From Burkholderia oklahomensis C6786 (lineage in GTDB: Bacteria > Pseudomonadota > Gammaproteobacteria > Burkholderiales > Burkholderiaceae): DNA of 64,000 nt. Both the position numbers and the translations under genes were made by a program. Location of the stretch: assembly GCF_000959365.1 (NCBI RefSeq), contig NZ_CP009555.1, positions 2,294,001 to 2,358,000 of the forward strand, read 5' to 3'. The notes under the pieces are model-generated. The model had not been told where the DNA came from. It ran no database searches and saw only the letters and a program-made list of their open reading frames with translations. Shown here in pieces: positions 26,582 to 35,699 of the stretch. Positions within the stretch are counted from its first letter, which is position 1, and the number at the start of each line of letters is the position of its first letter.

Positions 26582-27148
26582 ATGAGCGACAACATCTACG
26601 CGCGCGACACGACGGCTGCGGCGGATCTTTTCGCGGCCGGCGACGGCAACCTGTTTCAGCGCGTCATGCAGATGCGCATGGCGGCGCACGCCGGCGGAGC
26701 GCCTGACGACGGCGCGGCCAGCCCCGGGCTTTCATCCATCGAGGAGCCTATGAGCCTTTTTGCGACCGTGCGACCGAATCTCGTGCAGTCGATCCGTGCA
26801 TTTCGCGTGCAGGATCTCGCCGACGAAGCGAATCAGCTCGGCCAGCATTTCCTGTATGCGTATTGCGGGAATGCCCAATCGAAGCAGGAAGTGCTGGAAA
26901 CGATCGCGACATCGTTCCTGTTTCCGAAGCACTTCGGCAAGAACTACGACGCGCTGTACGACTGCCTGACGGACCTCGTCCACAAGGCGGGCACGCAGCC
27001 CGGTTTCGTGATCGTGCTCGAAGCGCTGCCGATCGCGCACAAATTCGACAAGGAAGGGCGCGAGACGCTGCTCGACGTGTTCCGCGAAGCGGCGGAATTC
27101 TGGGCCGAGCGCAAGGTCGCGTTCCGCGTCTTCTACTCGTTCGCCTGA
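26582..27148 (+). CDS. Barstar-family ribonuclease inhibitor with N-terminal extension
   Basis: The C-terminal 90 or so residues form a barstar domain (HFLYAYCGNAQSKQEVL, then PKHFGKNYDALYDCLTDL, then VFREAAEFWAERKVAFRVFY), the cytoplasmic inhibitor that plugs the active site of barnase-type RNases. From ATG 26582 the protein is 188 residues; in-frame starts also lie at 26558 (TTG) and 26573. Ordinary barstar is about 90 residues, so there is a long hydrophilic N-terminal extension with native codon bias. An internal ATG at 26750 has GAGGAG 3 nt upstream and would give a 132-residue form beginning MSLFATVRPN. It lies directly behind the RNase and presumably protects the producer. Confidence 0.88.
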   Translation: MSDNIYARDTTAAADLFAAGDGNLFQRVMQMRMAAHAGGAPDDGAASPGLSSIEEPMSLFATVRPNLVQSIRAFRVQDLADEANQLGQHFLYAYCGNAQSKQEVLETIATSFLFPKHFGKNYDALYDCLTDLVHKAGTQPGFVIVLEALPIAHKFDKEGRETLLDVFREAAEFWAERKVAFRVFYSFA

Positions 27149-27184
27149 GCCGGCGCGGCAGCCGGCTTCAGCCCGCAAGACGCG

Positions 27185-27213
27185 AAGGCCCGCATGCAGC
27201 GGGCCTTTTCTTT
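27185..27213 (+). terminator. Rho-independent terminator after the barstar gene
   Basis: AAGGCCCGC at 27185-27193 pairs with GCGGGCCTT at 27199-27207 across a 5-nt loop, followed by TTCTTT. Confidence 0.85.
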
Positions 27214-27259
27214 GGGTGTTGTCGTCATCCGATCCGCGACGCGCAGCGGCGGCTTCGCG

Positions 27260-28021
27260 TTACCACCCGCCCCAGCGCGCGGCGAGCGCGGCGAGCATCG
27301 CGATCCCGGCCGTTTCGGTGCGCAGCACGCGCGGGCCGAGCAGGATCGACGCGAAGCCGCGCTCACGCGCGGCCTCCTCTTCGTCCGGCGCGAGTCCGCC
27401 TTCCGGGCCGATCAGCAGCGTGACGCCGCCCGCGGGCGGCATGCCCGGCAGATCGGCGAAGCCGACGCTCGCGCGCGGCGACAGCATCAGGCGCAGCTCG
27501 TCGGGCGCCGGCGCGGCGGGCAGGGCGGCGAGCCACGCGTGGATATCGCGGACGGGCGCGACGTCCGGCACGCGATTGCGCCCGCACTGCTCGCACGACG
27601 CGCGCACGACGCCCTGCCAATGCGCGACGCGCTTTTGCGCGCGCTCGCCGGACAGGCGCACGACGCCGCGCGCGGTCGACAGCGGCGCGATCGCCGCCGC
27701 GCCCAGCTCGACCGCCTTCTCGATCAGCCAATCCATCTTGTCGCCGCCCGCGATGCCCTGCGCGAGCGTGATCCGGTACGGCGCCTCGACGTCGGCGGGC
27801 GTGAACGCGCCGATGCGCACGAGCGCCGCGCGCTTGTCGAGTTCGACGAATTCCGCCCGATACTGGCCGCCCGCGCCGTTGAAGAGCGTGACCGCATCGC
27901 CCGCCGCGAGGCGCAGCACCTGGACGTGACGCGCGACGTCGGCGGGCAGCGCGAGCGTCGCGTCGCTTTGCAGCTCGGCGTCGACGAAAAAGCGCGGAAT
28001 GGCGGACGTGCTCGTCGTCAT
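27260..28021 (-). CDS. rsmE: 16S rRNA m3U1498 methyltransferase
   Basis: Methylates N3 of U1498 in 16S rRNA using SAM. The 253-residue protein has an N-terminal PUA-like region (PRFFVDAELQ, HVQVLRLAAGD) and a C-terminal SPOUT knot with LLIGPEGGLAPDEEE and LLGPRVLRTETAGIAML, the SAM-binding loops of RsmE. Its ATG overlaps the stop of the upstream VOC gene by 4 nt. Confidence 0.94.
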   Translation of the reverse strand: MTTSTSAIPRFFVDAELQSDATLALPADVARHVQVLRLAAGDAVTLFNGAGGQYRAEFVELDKRAALVRIGAFTPADVEAPYRITLAQGIAGGDKMDWLIEKAVELGAAAIAPLSTARGVVRLSGERAQKRVAHWQGVVRASCEQCGRNRVPDVAPVRDIHAWLAALPAAPAPDELRLMLSPRASVGFADLPGMPPAGGVTLLIGPEGGLAPDEEEAARERGFASILLGPRVLRTETAGIAMLAALAARWGGW

Positions 28022-28434
28022 GCGGCAATGCGCCGCGCGAGCGCCCAGCGGTAGCCGTCGAGATCCTCGATCTGCGCGAAGCGATCGCCCCAGAACTGGT
28101 CTTGCGGCGCGGTCAGCGATTTCGCGCCCGCGTCGAGCGCGCGCCGGTAGGTCGCATCGACATCGTCGACGTACAGATAGAACGACTGCGGCGCGGTCGC
28201 GCCTGAATTTTTCGGCGTGCGGGCCGTCGAGCCGAACGCGCCCTCGGGCGCGAACATCACGATCAGCTGGCCGCGGTACGACATCTCGACGTGCATGATC
28301 GCGCCGTCTTCGTCGATCAAGTCGCGCTTTTCGAAGCCGAACGCGTCGCTAAAAAATTGAATCGACGCCTGCGCGCTGCGCACCGTCAGATAAGGGGTCA
28401 ACCAAGGCACGTCGGCCGGCCGTGGGTCGGTCAT
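28018..28434 (-). CDS. VOC superfamily (glyoxalase/bleomycin-resistance-like) protein
   Basis: A 138-residue single-unit VOC protein with the paired beta-alpha-beta-beta-beta modules typical of the fold: PYLTVRSAQASIQFF opens the first module and FYLYVDDVDATYRRALDAGA the second, with QDQFWGDRFAQIEDLDGYRWALA at the end. Metal ligands could include His in IMHVEM and Glu in FAQIED. The family covers dioxygenases, lyases and drug-binding proteins, so no reaction is assigned. It is coupled to rsmE by a 4-nt overlap. Confidence 0.85.
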   Translation of the reverse strand: MTDPRPADVPWLTPYLTVRSAQASIQFFSDAFGFEKRDLIDEDGAIMHVEMSYRGQLIVMFAPEGAFGSTARTPKNSGATAPQSFYLYVDDVDATYRRALDAGAKSLTAPQDQFWGDRFAQIEDLDGYRWALARRIAA

Positions 28435-28473
28435 ACGGGTTCTCCTGCGGGAAAGGCGGATGCTTCGCCGAAC

Positions 28474-29331
28474 TTAGCGATGCATGCCGAGAGTATCGCG
28501 CAGCACGCGCGGCAGCGTGAAGAGCGCGGGATGCAGCTTCGCGTCGTAGAAGCGCAATCCGTCGATGCGCCGCTCGGCGAGCCGCTCTTCGACGTCATGC
28601 GAGAACAGCGACGCCGCGTCGAGCGCATCGCTCGCGATCGCCATCAGCCATGGCGAGCCGTACAGCGGCACGTGCGCGCACAGCGGCGCGACGACCGCGA
28701 AGCGCGTGCGCAGCGCGGCGAGCAGCGCCGTGATGCGCGCCCCGTGGAAGAGCGGCGAGCCGAGGTGCAGCGACACCGCGCCTTGCGGCGTCAGGATGCG
28801 CTTCAGGTGCGCGTAGAACTCGGGCGTGTAGAGGCTCGCGGCGGGGGAGTCGGGCGGCGTCAGGTCGAACACCGCGAGGTCGAAGTGCTCGCATGCGTGG
28901 TCGACGTAGCGCGCGGCGTCGCCGATCACGAGCTCGACGCGCGGATCGTCGAGCGCGCCCTGATGGACGTCGCCGAGAAAGCGGCGCGCCATGTCGACGA
29001 CGGCCGGATCGAGCTCCGCGACGACGATCCGCTCGATGCACGGATGCTTGAGCAACTGGCGCGCGGCGCCGCCGTCGCCGCCGCCCAGCACGAGCGCTTT
29101 CCTGGGCGCCGGGTGCGCGAGCGCGGCCGGGTGCGTCATGCACTCGTGATAGACGAATTCGTCGCCGACCGACGTCATCGGCCGGCCGTCGAGCGTGAAG
29201 AGCCGTCCGAGCAGCGACGTTTCCCACACCTCGATTTCCTGATGCTCGGATGCGATGCGCGCGAGCCGCCGGGCGTTCGGAAAGCCGTAGGCGACGTCGG
29301 GGGTCGGGTGGAAGAGGAGGGTGGAGCTCAA
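28474..29331 (-). CDS. speE: Spermidine synthase (polyamine aminopropyltransferase)
   Basis: Transfers an aminopropyl group from decarboxylated SAM to putrescine. Signatures are ALVLGGGDGGAARQLL for the nucleoside site, VVAELDPAVVDMARRF, and AVFDLTPPDSPA with the catalytic aspartate. I place the start at TTG 29331, giving 285 residues, near the usual 280-290, because a minus-strand TATAAT at 29372-29377 lies just upstream. The longer frame from ATG 29445 (323 residues) would read through that promoter and adds non-conserved sequence. No strong ribosome binding site is visible. Divergent from tkt. Confidence 0.88.
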   Translation of the reverse strand: MSSTLLFHPTPDVAYGFPNARRLARIASEHQEIEVWETSLLGRLFTLDGRPMTSVGDEFVYHECMTHPAALAHPAPRKALVLGGGDGGAARQLLKHPCIERIVVAELDPAVVDMARRFLGDVHQGALDDPRVELVIGDAARYVDHACEHFDLAVFDLTPPDSPAASLYTPEFYAHLKRILTPQGAVSLHLGSPLFHGARITALLAALRTRFAVVAPLCAHVPLYGSPWLMAIASDALDAASLFSHDVEERLAERRIDGLRFYDAKLHPALFTLPRVLRDTLGMHR

Positions 29332-29371
29332 GGCGGCGGGTGCGGCTGGCGGGGCGGTTCCGATGGTGGGA

Positions 29372-29377
29372 ATTATA
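29372..29377 (-). promoter_or_regulatory. Candidate -10 box (TATAAT, minus strand) for speE
   Basis: A consensus TATAAT on the minus strand, 40 nt before the proposed TTG start at 29331. The upstream TTCTCG at 17-bp spacing is a poor -35. Confidence 0.5.
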
Positions 29378-29449
29378 GAGGGTGGGAAGGCGGACGAGAA
29401 ACCGCGCGGCCGGGCGGATTCGGACAAGGCTTGCACGGAGGGCATCTGT

Positions 29450-29455
29450 TAAAAT
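29450..29455 (+). promoter_or_regulatory. Candidate -10 box (TAAAAT) for tkt
   Basis: TAAAAT lies 140 nt before the chosen tkt ATG and just after TTGCAC (29431-29436), whose 13-bp spacing is too short for a classical pair. Confidence 0.35.
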
Positions 29456-29594
29456 GACAAGCTTTGCAGCCTCGTCCGTTTGCTCGTCCGCTTCGCGTCC
29501 TGCCGGCGCCGCACCACGCGCCGGGAACGGTTGGCCCGCGAGCTTCCGGATGCCGCCCGTGCCCCGTTTTCTCGACTCGTTCTCCGGACTCGAC

Positions 29595-31622
29595 ATGACG
29601 ACTTCGTCTCCCGCTCCCACCACTTTGATGGCCAACGCGATCCGTGCGCTCGCGATGGACGCCGTCCAGCAAGCGAACTCCGGCCATCCCGGCATGCCGA
29701 TGGGCATGGCCGAGATTGGCGTCGCGCTTTGGTCGCGCCACCTGAAACACAATCCGGCGAACCCGCACTGGGCCGACCGCGACCGCTTCGTGCTGTCGAA
29801 CGGTCACGGCTCGATGCTGCTGTACGCGCTCCTGCACCTGACGGGCTACGCGCTGCCGATCGAGGAGCTCAAGAACTTCCGCCAGCTGCACTCGAAGACG
29901 CCGGGCCACCCGGAGTACGGGATCACGCCGGGCGTCGAGACGACGACGGGCCCGCTCGGCCAGGGTCTCGCGAACGCGGTCGGCATGGCGCTCGGCGAGG
30001 CGCTGATGGCGGCCGAATTCAACCGCGACGACGCGAAGATCGTCGATCACCACACGTACGTGTTCCTCGGCGACGGCTGCCTGATGGAAGGCATCTCGCA
30101 CGAAGCCTGCTCGCTTGCGGGCACGCTGAAGCTGAACAAGCTGATCGCGCTGTACGACGACAACGGGATCTCGATCGACGGCGACGTCGTCAACTGGTTC
30201 CACGACGATACGCCGAAGCGCTTCGAGGCGTACGGCTGGAACGTGATTCCGGACGTGCACGGCCATGACGTCGACGCGGTCGACGCGGCGATCGCGAAGG
30301 CGAAGCAATCGGACAAGCCGACCCTCATCTGCTGCAAGACGCGCATCGGCAACGGCGCGGCGACGAAGGCGGGCGGCCACGACGTGCACGGCGCGCCGCT
30401 CGGCGCGGAGGAAATCGCGAAGACGCGCGAGGCGCTCGGCTGGAAGTGGGCGCCGTTCGTGATTCCGCAGGAAGTCTACGCGGCGTGGGACGCGAAGGAA
30501 GCGGGCAAGCGCAGCGAAGGCGACTGGAACGCGGCGTTCGCCCAATATCGCGCGAAGTACCCGCAGGAAGCGGCCGAATTCGAGCGCCGGATGGCGGGCA
30601 AGCTGCCCGCCGACTGGGCCGCGAAGGCCGCGGCGATCGTCGCCGGCGCGAACGAGCGCGCCGAGACGGTCGCGACGCGCAAGGCGTCGCAGCAGACGAT
30701 CGAAGGGCTCGCCGCCGTGCTGCCCGAACTGCTCGGCGGCTCGGCCGACCTGACGGGCTCGAACCTCACGAACTGGAAGGCGTCGAAGGCTGTGCGCGCG
30801 AACCAGGACGGCCCGGGCGTGGCGTGGGGCAACCACATCAACTACGGCGTGCGCGAGTTCGGCATGAGCGCCGCGATCAACGGCCTCGTGCTGCACGGCG
30901 GCCACAAGCCGTTCGGCGGCACGTTCCTGACCTTCTCCGATTACAGCCGCAACGCGCTGCGCGTCGCCGCGCTGATGAAGGCGCCGTCGATCTTCGTGTT
31001 CACGCACGATTCGATCGGCCTCGGCGAAGACGGCCCGACGCACCAGTCGGTCGAGCACGTCGCGAGCCTGCGCCTGATCCCGAACCTCGACGTCTGGCGT
31101 CCGGCCGACACGGTCGAGACGGCCGTCGCGTGGACCCAGGCGGTGTCGCACCAGAATCCGTCGTGCCTGATCTTCAGCCGCCAGAACCTCGCGTTCAACG
31201 CGCGCACCGACGCGCAGATCGCGAACGTCGAGAAGGGCGGCTACGTGCTGCGCGACTGGGACGAAGAGATCGTCGCGCGCAAGATCATCCTGATCGCGAC
31301 GGGCTCGGAAGTCGAGCTCGCGATGAAGGCGGTCGAGCCGCTCGCGCAGCAGGGGATCGCCGCGCGCGTCGTGTCGATGCCGGCGACGACCGTGTTCGAC
31401 CGGCAGGACGCCGAATATCGTGAGCGCGTGCTGCCGCACGGCGTGCGCCGCGTCGCGATCGAGGCGGGCGTCACCGGATTCTGGCGCAAGTACGTGGGCC
31501 TCGAAGGCGGCGTGGTCGGCATCGACACGTTCGGCGAGTCGGCTCCGGCTGGCGTGTTGTTCAAGCATTTCGGCTTCACCATCGAGCGCGTGGTCGAAAC
31601 GGCGAAGGCGGTGCTCGCGTAA
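29595..31622 (+). CDS. tkt: Transketolase
   Basis: ThDP-dependent two-carbon transfer in the pentose phosphate and Calvin cycles. 675 residues from ATG 29595, the usual size; the frame is open further upstream (to 29382) but that part is Arg-rich and not conserved. It shows [26 protein letters not shown], the ThDP motif [13 protein letters not shown]...[10 protein letters not shown], and later [17 protein letters not shown] and [14 protein letters not shown]. tkt is followed by gap in the same orientation after 90 nt, linking two carbohydrate enzymes. Confidence 0.95.
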   Translation: MTTSSPAPTTLMANAIRALAMDAVQQANSGHPGMPMGMAEIGVALWSRHLKHNPANPHWADRDRFVLSNGHGSMLLYALLHLTGYALPIEELKNFRQLHSKTPGHPEYGITPGVETTTGPLGQGLANAVGMALGEALMAAEFNRDDAKIVDHHTYVFLGDGCLMEGISHEACSLAGTLKLNKLIALYDDNGISIDGDVVNWFHDDTPKRFEAYGWNVIPDVHGHDVDAVDAAIAKAKQSDKPTLICCKTRIGNGAATKAGGHDVHGAPLGAEEIAKTREALGWKWAPFVIPQEVYAAWDAKEAGKRSEGDWNAAFAQYRAKYPQEAAEFERRMAGKLPADWAAKAAAIVAGANERAETVATRKASQQTIEGLAAVLPELLGGSADLTGSNLTNWKASKAVRANQDGPGVAWGNHINYGVREFGMSAAINGLVLHGGHKPFGGTFLTFSDYSRNALRVAALMKAPSIFVFTHDSIGLGEDGPTHQSVEHVASLRLIPNLDVWRPADTVETAVAWTQAVSHQNPSCLIFSRQNLAFNARTDAQIANVEKGGYVLRDWDEEIVARKIILIATGSEVELAMKAVEPLAQQGIAARVVSMPATTVFDRQDAEYRERVLPHGVRRVAIEAGVTGFWRKYVGLEGGVVGIDTFGESAPAGVLFKHFGFTIERVVETAKAVLA

Positions 31623-31712
31623 TCCATTCCACGCCCGGACGGCCGCGCCCCGCGCCGGCCGGGCGCGCGTGAAGCTGCACGAAGTATTTTTTCAGCCATC
31701 AGGAGATACATC

Positions 31713-32723
31713 ATGACGATTCGCGTTGCAATCAACGGTTACGGCCGCATCGGCCGCAACACGCTGCGCGCTTTCTACGAAAACGGCAAGAAGCACGATC
31801 TCGAGATCGTTGCGATCAACGATCTGGGCGACGCGAAGACGAACGCGCACCTGACGCAGTACGACACTGCGCATGGCAAGTTTCCGGGCGAAGTGAAGGT
31901 CGACGGCGACTACCTCGTCGTCAACGGCGACAAGATCCGCGTGCTCGCGAACCGCAACCCGGCCGAGCTGCCGTGGGGCGAGCTGGGCGTCGACGTCGTG
32001 ATGGAATGCACGGGCTTCTTCACGTCGAAGGAAAAGGCGAGCGCGCACCTGAAGGGCGGCGCGAAGAAGGTGATCATCTCGGCGCCGGGCGGCAAGGACG
32101 TCGACGCGACGATCGTCTACGGCGTGAACCACGACGTGCTGAAGGCCGAGCACACGGTGATCTCGAACGCATCGTGCACGACGAACTGCCTGGCTCCGCT
32201 CGTCAAGCCGCTGAACGACAAGATCGGCCTCGAAACCGGCCTGATGACGACGATCCACGCGTACACGAACGACCAGGTGCTGACGGACGTCTACCACGAA
32301 GACCTGCGCCGCGCGCGCTCGGCGACGCACAGCCAGATCCCGACGAAGACGGGTGCGGCGGCCGCGGTCGGCCTCGTGCTGCCGGAGCTGAACGGCAAGC
32401 TCGACGGCTACGCGATTCGCGTCCCGACCATCAACGTGTCGATCGTCGACCTGTCGTTCATCGCGAAGCGCGACACGACGGTCGAGGAAGTCAACGCGAT
32501 CATGAAGGAAGCGTCGGAAGGCGCGCTGAAGGGCATCCTCGGCTACAACGATGCGCCGCTCGTGTCGATCGACTTCAACCACAACCCGGCTTCGTCGACG
32601 TTCGACGCGACGCTGACGAAGGTGTCGGGCCGTCTCGTCAAGGTGTCGAGCTGGTACGACAACGAGTGGGGCTTCTCGAACCGCATGCTGGACACGGCAA
32701 TCGCACTCGCGAACGCGAAGTAA
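31713..32723 (+). CDS. gap: Glyceraldehyde 3-phosphate dehydrogenase, type I
   Basis: NAD-dependent oxidation and phosphorylation of glyceraldehyde 3-phosphate. In the 336-residue protein NGYGRIGRN at 8-16 forms the dinucleotide loop, and the catalytic cysteine is Cys155 in SNASCTTN. The later histidine-containing region and [12 protein letters not shown] are also present. AGGAGA lies 6 nt upstream of the ATG. A strong terminator follows. Confidence 0.96.
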   Translation: MTIRVAINGYGRIGRNTLRAFYENGKKHDLEIVAINDLGDAKTNAHLTQYDTAHGKFPGEVKVDGDYLVVNGDKIRVLANRNPAELPWGELGVDVVMECTGFFTSKEKASAHLKGGAKKVIISAPGGKDVDATIVYGVNHDVLKAEHTVISNASCTTNCLAPLVKPLNDKIGLETGLMTTIHAYTNDQVLTDVYHEDLRRARSATHSQIPTKTGAAAAVGLVLPELNGKLDGYAIRVPTINVSIVDLSFIAKRDTTVEEVNAIMKEASEGALKGILGYNDAPLVSIDFNHNPASSTFDATLTKVSGRLVKVSSWYDNEWGFSNRMLDTAIALANAK

Positions 32724-32783
32724 GCCCGCAGCGGGACGCTCGCTTCCGCGCGCCGCGGCGTGCCGGAAGCGACGGCTCGAACG

Positions 32784-32822
32784 AACCGCGCCGATGAGTT
32801 TTCATCGGCGCGGTTTTTTTTC
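32784..32822 (+). terminator. Rho-independent terminator after gap
   Basis: A perfect 14-bp stem (32784-32797 with 32802-32815, loop GTTT) runs into an uninterrupted T tract ending at 32822. Confidence 0.95.
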
Positions 32823-33029
32823 GTCGATGCGTTGCTGTTCGACGGCGACGGATGCGGCGATCGTCGTCACGCTGTCTCCGATGCAGGCATCGCGTCCCGC
32901 GCGGGCATCGACAACCCGGCAACCCGACGATCTAATGGTCCGAAGCCCGAAGCCCGAAGCCCGAAGCCCGAAGCCCGAAGCCGGGCGCTCGACGTCCGGG
33001 CCCGACGCCGGATGCCCGACGCGCGCCCG
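32823..33029. other. Intergenic spacer between gap terminator and MFS gene
   Basis: The 306-bp gap between gap and the convergent MFS gene holds the gap terminator on the left and a heptamer tandem array (32941-32982) on the right. I see no gene or further signal in the remainder. Confidence 0.6.
32941..32982. repeat. Heptamer tandem repeat, 6 exact copies of CGAAGCC
   Basis: Six perfect 7-bp units, 47 nt beyond the stop of the convergent MFS gene. The length and perfection suggest a variable-number tandem repeat. Confidence 0.95.
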
Positions 33030-34229
33030 TCAGCGCGCCGCGCGCCTCGCGCGCATGCCGTGCGCCACGCACCACAGCGCGACGAGCATGCTCGACAGCG
33101 CGCCGCCCGCGGTGCACACGCCGCGCCAGCCGTCGAAGCGGTACGCGGCGCTCGCGACGGCCGAGCCGAGCGCGCCGCCGATGAAGTAGCTCGTCAGATA
33201 GACGGTCGTGATGCGGCTGCGCGCGTCGGTGGCGAGCGCATAGATGACGCTCTGGTTCGAGATGTGCAGCCCTTGTACGCCGACGTCGAGCAGCAGGATG
33301 CCCGCGACGAGCGCGACGAGCGACTGCGCGCCCGCCGCGATGAACGCGAACGATGCGAGCACGGCGGCCGCGAAGAGGCCCGTCGCCGCATGGGCGTGGC
33401 CGCGGTCGACGAGCCGGCCCGCCGCGCCCGCCGCGAGCGCGCCCATCGCGCCGACGACGCCGAACAGACCGATCGCGCCTTCGCTGAAGCGATAGGGCGG
33501 CGCGCTCAAGAGGAACGTGAGGCCCGTCCACAGCAGGCTGAAGCACGCGAACACGAGTGCGCCGTACGCGGAGCGCAGCGCGAGCGTCGGCTCGCTGCGC
33601 ACGAGCGTCGCGAGCGAGCCCATCAGCTTTCGATAATCGAGGCGCGCGGTGCGGCGGTCCTTCGGCAGTTTCGTCGCGAGCACACCGGCGAGCGCGAGCA
33701 CGACCGCCGCCGCGATTGCGTAGACGGCGCGCCAGCCGAGCCAGTCGGCGATCGCGCCCGACACGACGCGCGCGAGCAGGATGCCGAGCAAGAGACCGCT
33801 CATCACGGTGCCGACCGCGCGGCCGCGCGATGCGTCGTCGGCGAGCGATGCGGCGAACGGCACGAGCAACTGCGTCGAGCACGTGACGAAGCCGACGCAT
33901 ACGTTCGCCGCGATGAAGAAGCCGTAGCTCGTGCTCGACGCGACCGCGACGAGCGCGACGACGTTCGCGCACAGCAGCCGCACGATCAGCGCGTGGCGAT
34001 TGACGACGTCGCCGAGCGGCACGACGACGAGCAGGCTGCACGCATAGCCGAGCTGGGTCAGCGTGACGAGGTAGCCGAGCTCGGCCGGCTTGCGCCCGAA
34101 GCTCGATGCGATCGCCGCGAGGAGCGGCTGCGCGTAGTAGAGGTTGCCGATGACGATGCCGCAAGCGCACGCGAACAGCAGCGTCATCCCGCGCGTCAGC
34201 GCGGGCGGGGTGGCGGTGACGGTATTCAT
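33030..34229 (-). CDS. Major facilitator superfamily transporter
   Basis: A 399-residue inner-membrane protein with about twelve hydrophobic segments. Motif-A-like text appears in the loop after TM2 (VPLGDVVNRHALIVR) and in its C-half counterpart (GAAGRLVDRGHAHAA), typical of drug or sugar efflux MFS members. The ATG at 34229 gives the normal cytoplasmic N-terminus. It lies downstream of cynS with a 116-nt gap on the same strand, so it may be read with the cyanate genes, though nothing in it indicates cyanate or carbonate as substrate. Confidence 0.85.
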   Translation of the reverse strand: MNTVTATPPALTRGMTLLFACACGIVIGNLYYAQPLLAAIASSFGRKPAELGYLVTLTQLGYACSLLVVVPLGDVVNRHALIVRLLCANVVALVAVASSTSYGFFIAANVCVGFVTCSTQLLVPFAASLADDASRGRAVGTVMSGLLLGILLARVVSGAIADWLGWRAVYAIAAAVVLALAGVLATKLPKDRRTARLDYRKLMGSLATLVRSEPTLALRSAYGALVFACFSLLWTGLTFLLSAPPYRFSEGAIGLFGVVGAMGALAAGAAGRLVDRGHAHAATGLFAAAVLASFAFIAAGAQSLVALVAGILLLDVGVQGLHISNQSVIYALATDARSRITTVYLTSYFIGGALGSAVASAAYRFDGWRGVCTAGGALSSMLVALWCVAHGMRARRAAR

Positions 34230-34345
34230 GGGGTGCGTAGCGAAGAAGGATGGAGTCGGGGGAGACGAACGAAACCGAAGCGAGCGGCGCGCGGCGGGCC
34301 GCGTGAGGCCGGCCCGCCGCAGCGCGCTGCACGTCGGAGCGGCGA

Positions 34346-34816
34346 TCAGAACGGCTTCGTCGGCAGATACTTGCCGTCGAGCGTGATGACGGCGCGCGAG
34401 CCGCCTTCCGGATCGTCGACCTTCTTGATGTCGAGCTTGAAGTTGATCGCGCTGACGATGCCGTCGCCGAACTGCTCGTGGATCAGTGCCTTCAGCGTCG
34501 AGCCGTAAACCTGCACGATCTCGTAGAAACGGTAGATCGTCGGATCGGTCGGGATGCCGCCCGGGATGCTGCCGCGCACGGGGATCGTCTGCAGCAGGCG
34601 CACCGCGTCGTCGTCGAGGTCGAGCTTCGCGGCGACGACGCGCGCGGCGTCGGCGGGCAGCGGATGCTGGCCGAGCAGCGCGGCCGTCGTGAACGCGACG
34701 CTCAGGCCGGTGCCTTCGTTGATCTGCTCGAACGTGAGGTTCTTGCGCGTCTTCGCGTCGACGATGCGGTCGGTGAGCGCCTGGCGCGCGGACTGGCTGT
34801 GTTGCGATTGGGTCAT
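34346..34816 (-). CDS. cynS: Cyanate hydratase (cyanase)
   Basis: Decomposes cyanate with bicarbonate to ammonia and CO2. From ATG 34816 the protein is 156 residues, the same as E. coli CynS, and the catalytic Arg96, Glu99 and Ser122 fall at the family positions ([17 protein letters not shown]). AAGGAG lies 6 nt upstream of this ATG; an upstream in-frame ATG at 34906 only adds unrelated Arg-rich residues. It follows the carbonic anhydrase gene on the minus strand, which keeps bicarbonate available. Confidence 0.96.
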   Translation of the reverse strand: MTQSQHSQSARQALTDRIVDAKTRKNLTFEQINEGTGLSVAFTTAALLGQHPLPADAARVVAAKLDLDDDAVRLLQTIPVRGSIPGGIPTDPTIYRFYEIVQVYGSTLKALIHEQFGDGIVSAINFKLDIKKVDDPEGGSRAVITLDGKYLPTKPF

Positions 34817-34892
34817 ATGGACTCCTTGCGGTGAGTGATCGGTAAGGGAACGGAGATTGCCGCCGCGGGACGCGACACGCGCTGCGCGACCT

Positions 34893-34927
34893 GCGTCACG
34901 CGTCATGTGTCACGCGTCACGCGTCAC
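34893..34927. repeat. Heptamer tandem repeat, 5 copies of GCGTCAC, over the can stop codon
   Basis: Units at 34893, 34900, 34907, 34914 and 34921; the second ends in T and the third begins GTG. The TGA stop of the minus-strand carbonic anhydrase gene (34924-34926) lies inside the last unit. Confidence 0.9.
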
Positions 34928-35583
34928 GCGGCGCGATCGAGCCGCGGCGGCGTCGCGCGCACGTCCGGATGGTCGGCGAGCGAGACGAAGCGGCCCGTCG
35001 CGCCGTCGAGCGCGTCGATCGAGCCGGTTTCGATGTCGTACACCCAGCCGTGCAGCGCGAGGCGCCCTTGCTCGATCGCGAGCCGCACGGAAGGGTGCGT
35101 GTTGAGGTTCGCGAGCTGCGCGACGACGTTTTCGCGCACCATCGAATCGACGCGCGCCTGCTCGCCTGCATGCTCGCGCGCTTCGTTCACGCATTTCGCG
35201 GCGTCCGCGTAGCGCAGCCAGCCGCGCACGGCGGGCAGATGGTCGAGGCACGCGCACGACGCGATCGCGGTCATCGCGCCGCAGTCCGAGTGCCCGCACA
35301 CGACGACGTCCGCGACTTCGAGCACGGCGACCGCGTATTCGACGGACGCCGACACGCCGCCCGGCTCGGGGCCGAACGACGGCACGATGTTGCCCGCGTT
35401 GCGGATCACGAACAGGTCGCCCGGCTCGCGCTGCGTGACGAGCTCGGGCACGAGGCGGCTGTCCGAGCACGAGATGAAGAGCGCGCGCGGCCGCTGGCTC
35501 GCGGCGAGGCGCTTGAACAATGCGGAGCGCTGAGGAAACGCGTCGCGCTGGAACTTCAGAAATCCTTCGATGATGTCCTGCAT
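34924..35583 (-). CDS. cynT: Beta-class carbonic anhydrase of the cyanate operon
   Basis: Hydrates CO2 to bicarbonate, the co-substrate of cyanase, and retains the CO2 that cyanase releases. The 219 residues carry the beta-class zinc set Cys39, His98 and Cys101 with Asp41 (CSDSR; CGHSDCG), the same numbering as I recall for E. coli CynT. Its position between the divergent LysR gene and cynS supports the cynT assignment over a housekeeping anhydrase. The stop codon is embedded in a heptamer tandem repeat. Confidence 0.92.
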   Translation of the reverse strand: MQDIIEGFLKFQRDAFPQRSALFKRLAASQRPRALFISCSDSRLVPELVTQREPGDLFVIRNAGNIVPSFGPEPGGVSASVEYAVAVLEVADVVVCGHSDCGAMTAIASCACLDHLPAVRGWLRYADAAKCVNEAREHAGEQARVDSMVRENVVAQLANLNTHPSVRLAIEQGRLALHGWVYDIETGSIDALDGATGRFVSLADHPDVRATPPRLDRAA

Positions 35584-35663
35584 CGTGTGCTCCTTGGTCG
35601 ATGGCGAGAGCCGATGACCGAAGGATGAGGCAAACGATCCATAGCGTCCAAGACCGGTTTATT

Positions 35664-35687
35664 ATTGTTCGCATAGGTATAACCAAT
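35664..35687. promoter_or_regulatory. Candidate CynR operator region
   Basis: An interrupted dyad ATTG-N16-CAAT containing GGTATAACC lies in the 116-bp gap between divergent cynT and the LysR gene, 13 bp before the regulator start. This is where LysR regulators usually bind, but the half sites are short. Confidence 0.3.
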
Positions 35688-35699
35688 ACATGGGACGCG

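Noticed and set aside
29382..29594. N-terminal extension of transketolase
   Set aside because: Arg-rich, not part of the known transketolase fold, and overlaps the divergent speE promoter region.
32941..32982. Possible CRISPR-like array
   Set aside because: Units are 7 bp and directly abutting without spacers, so it is a simple tandem repeat.
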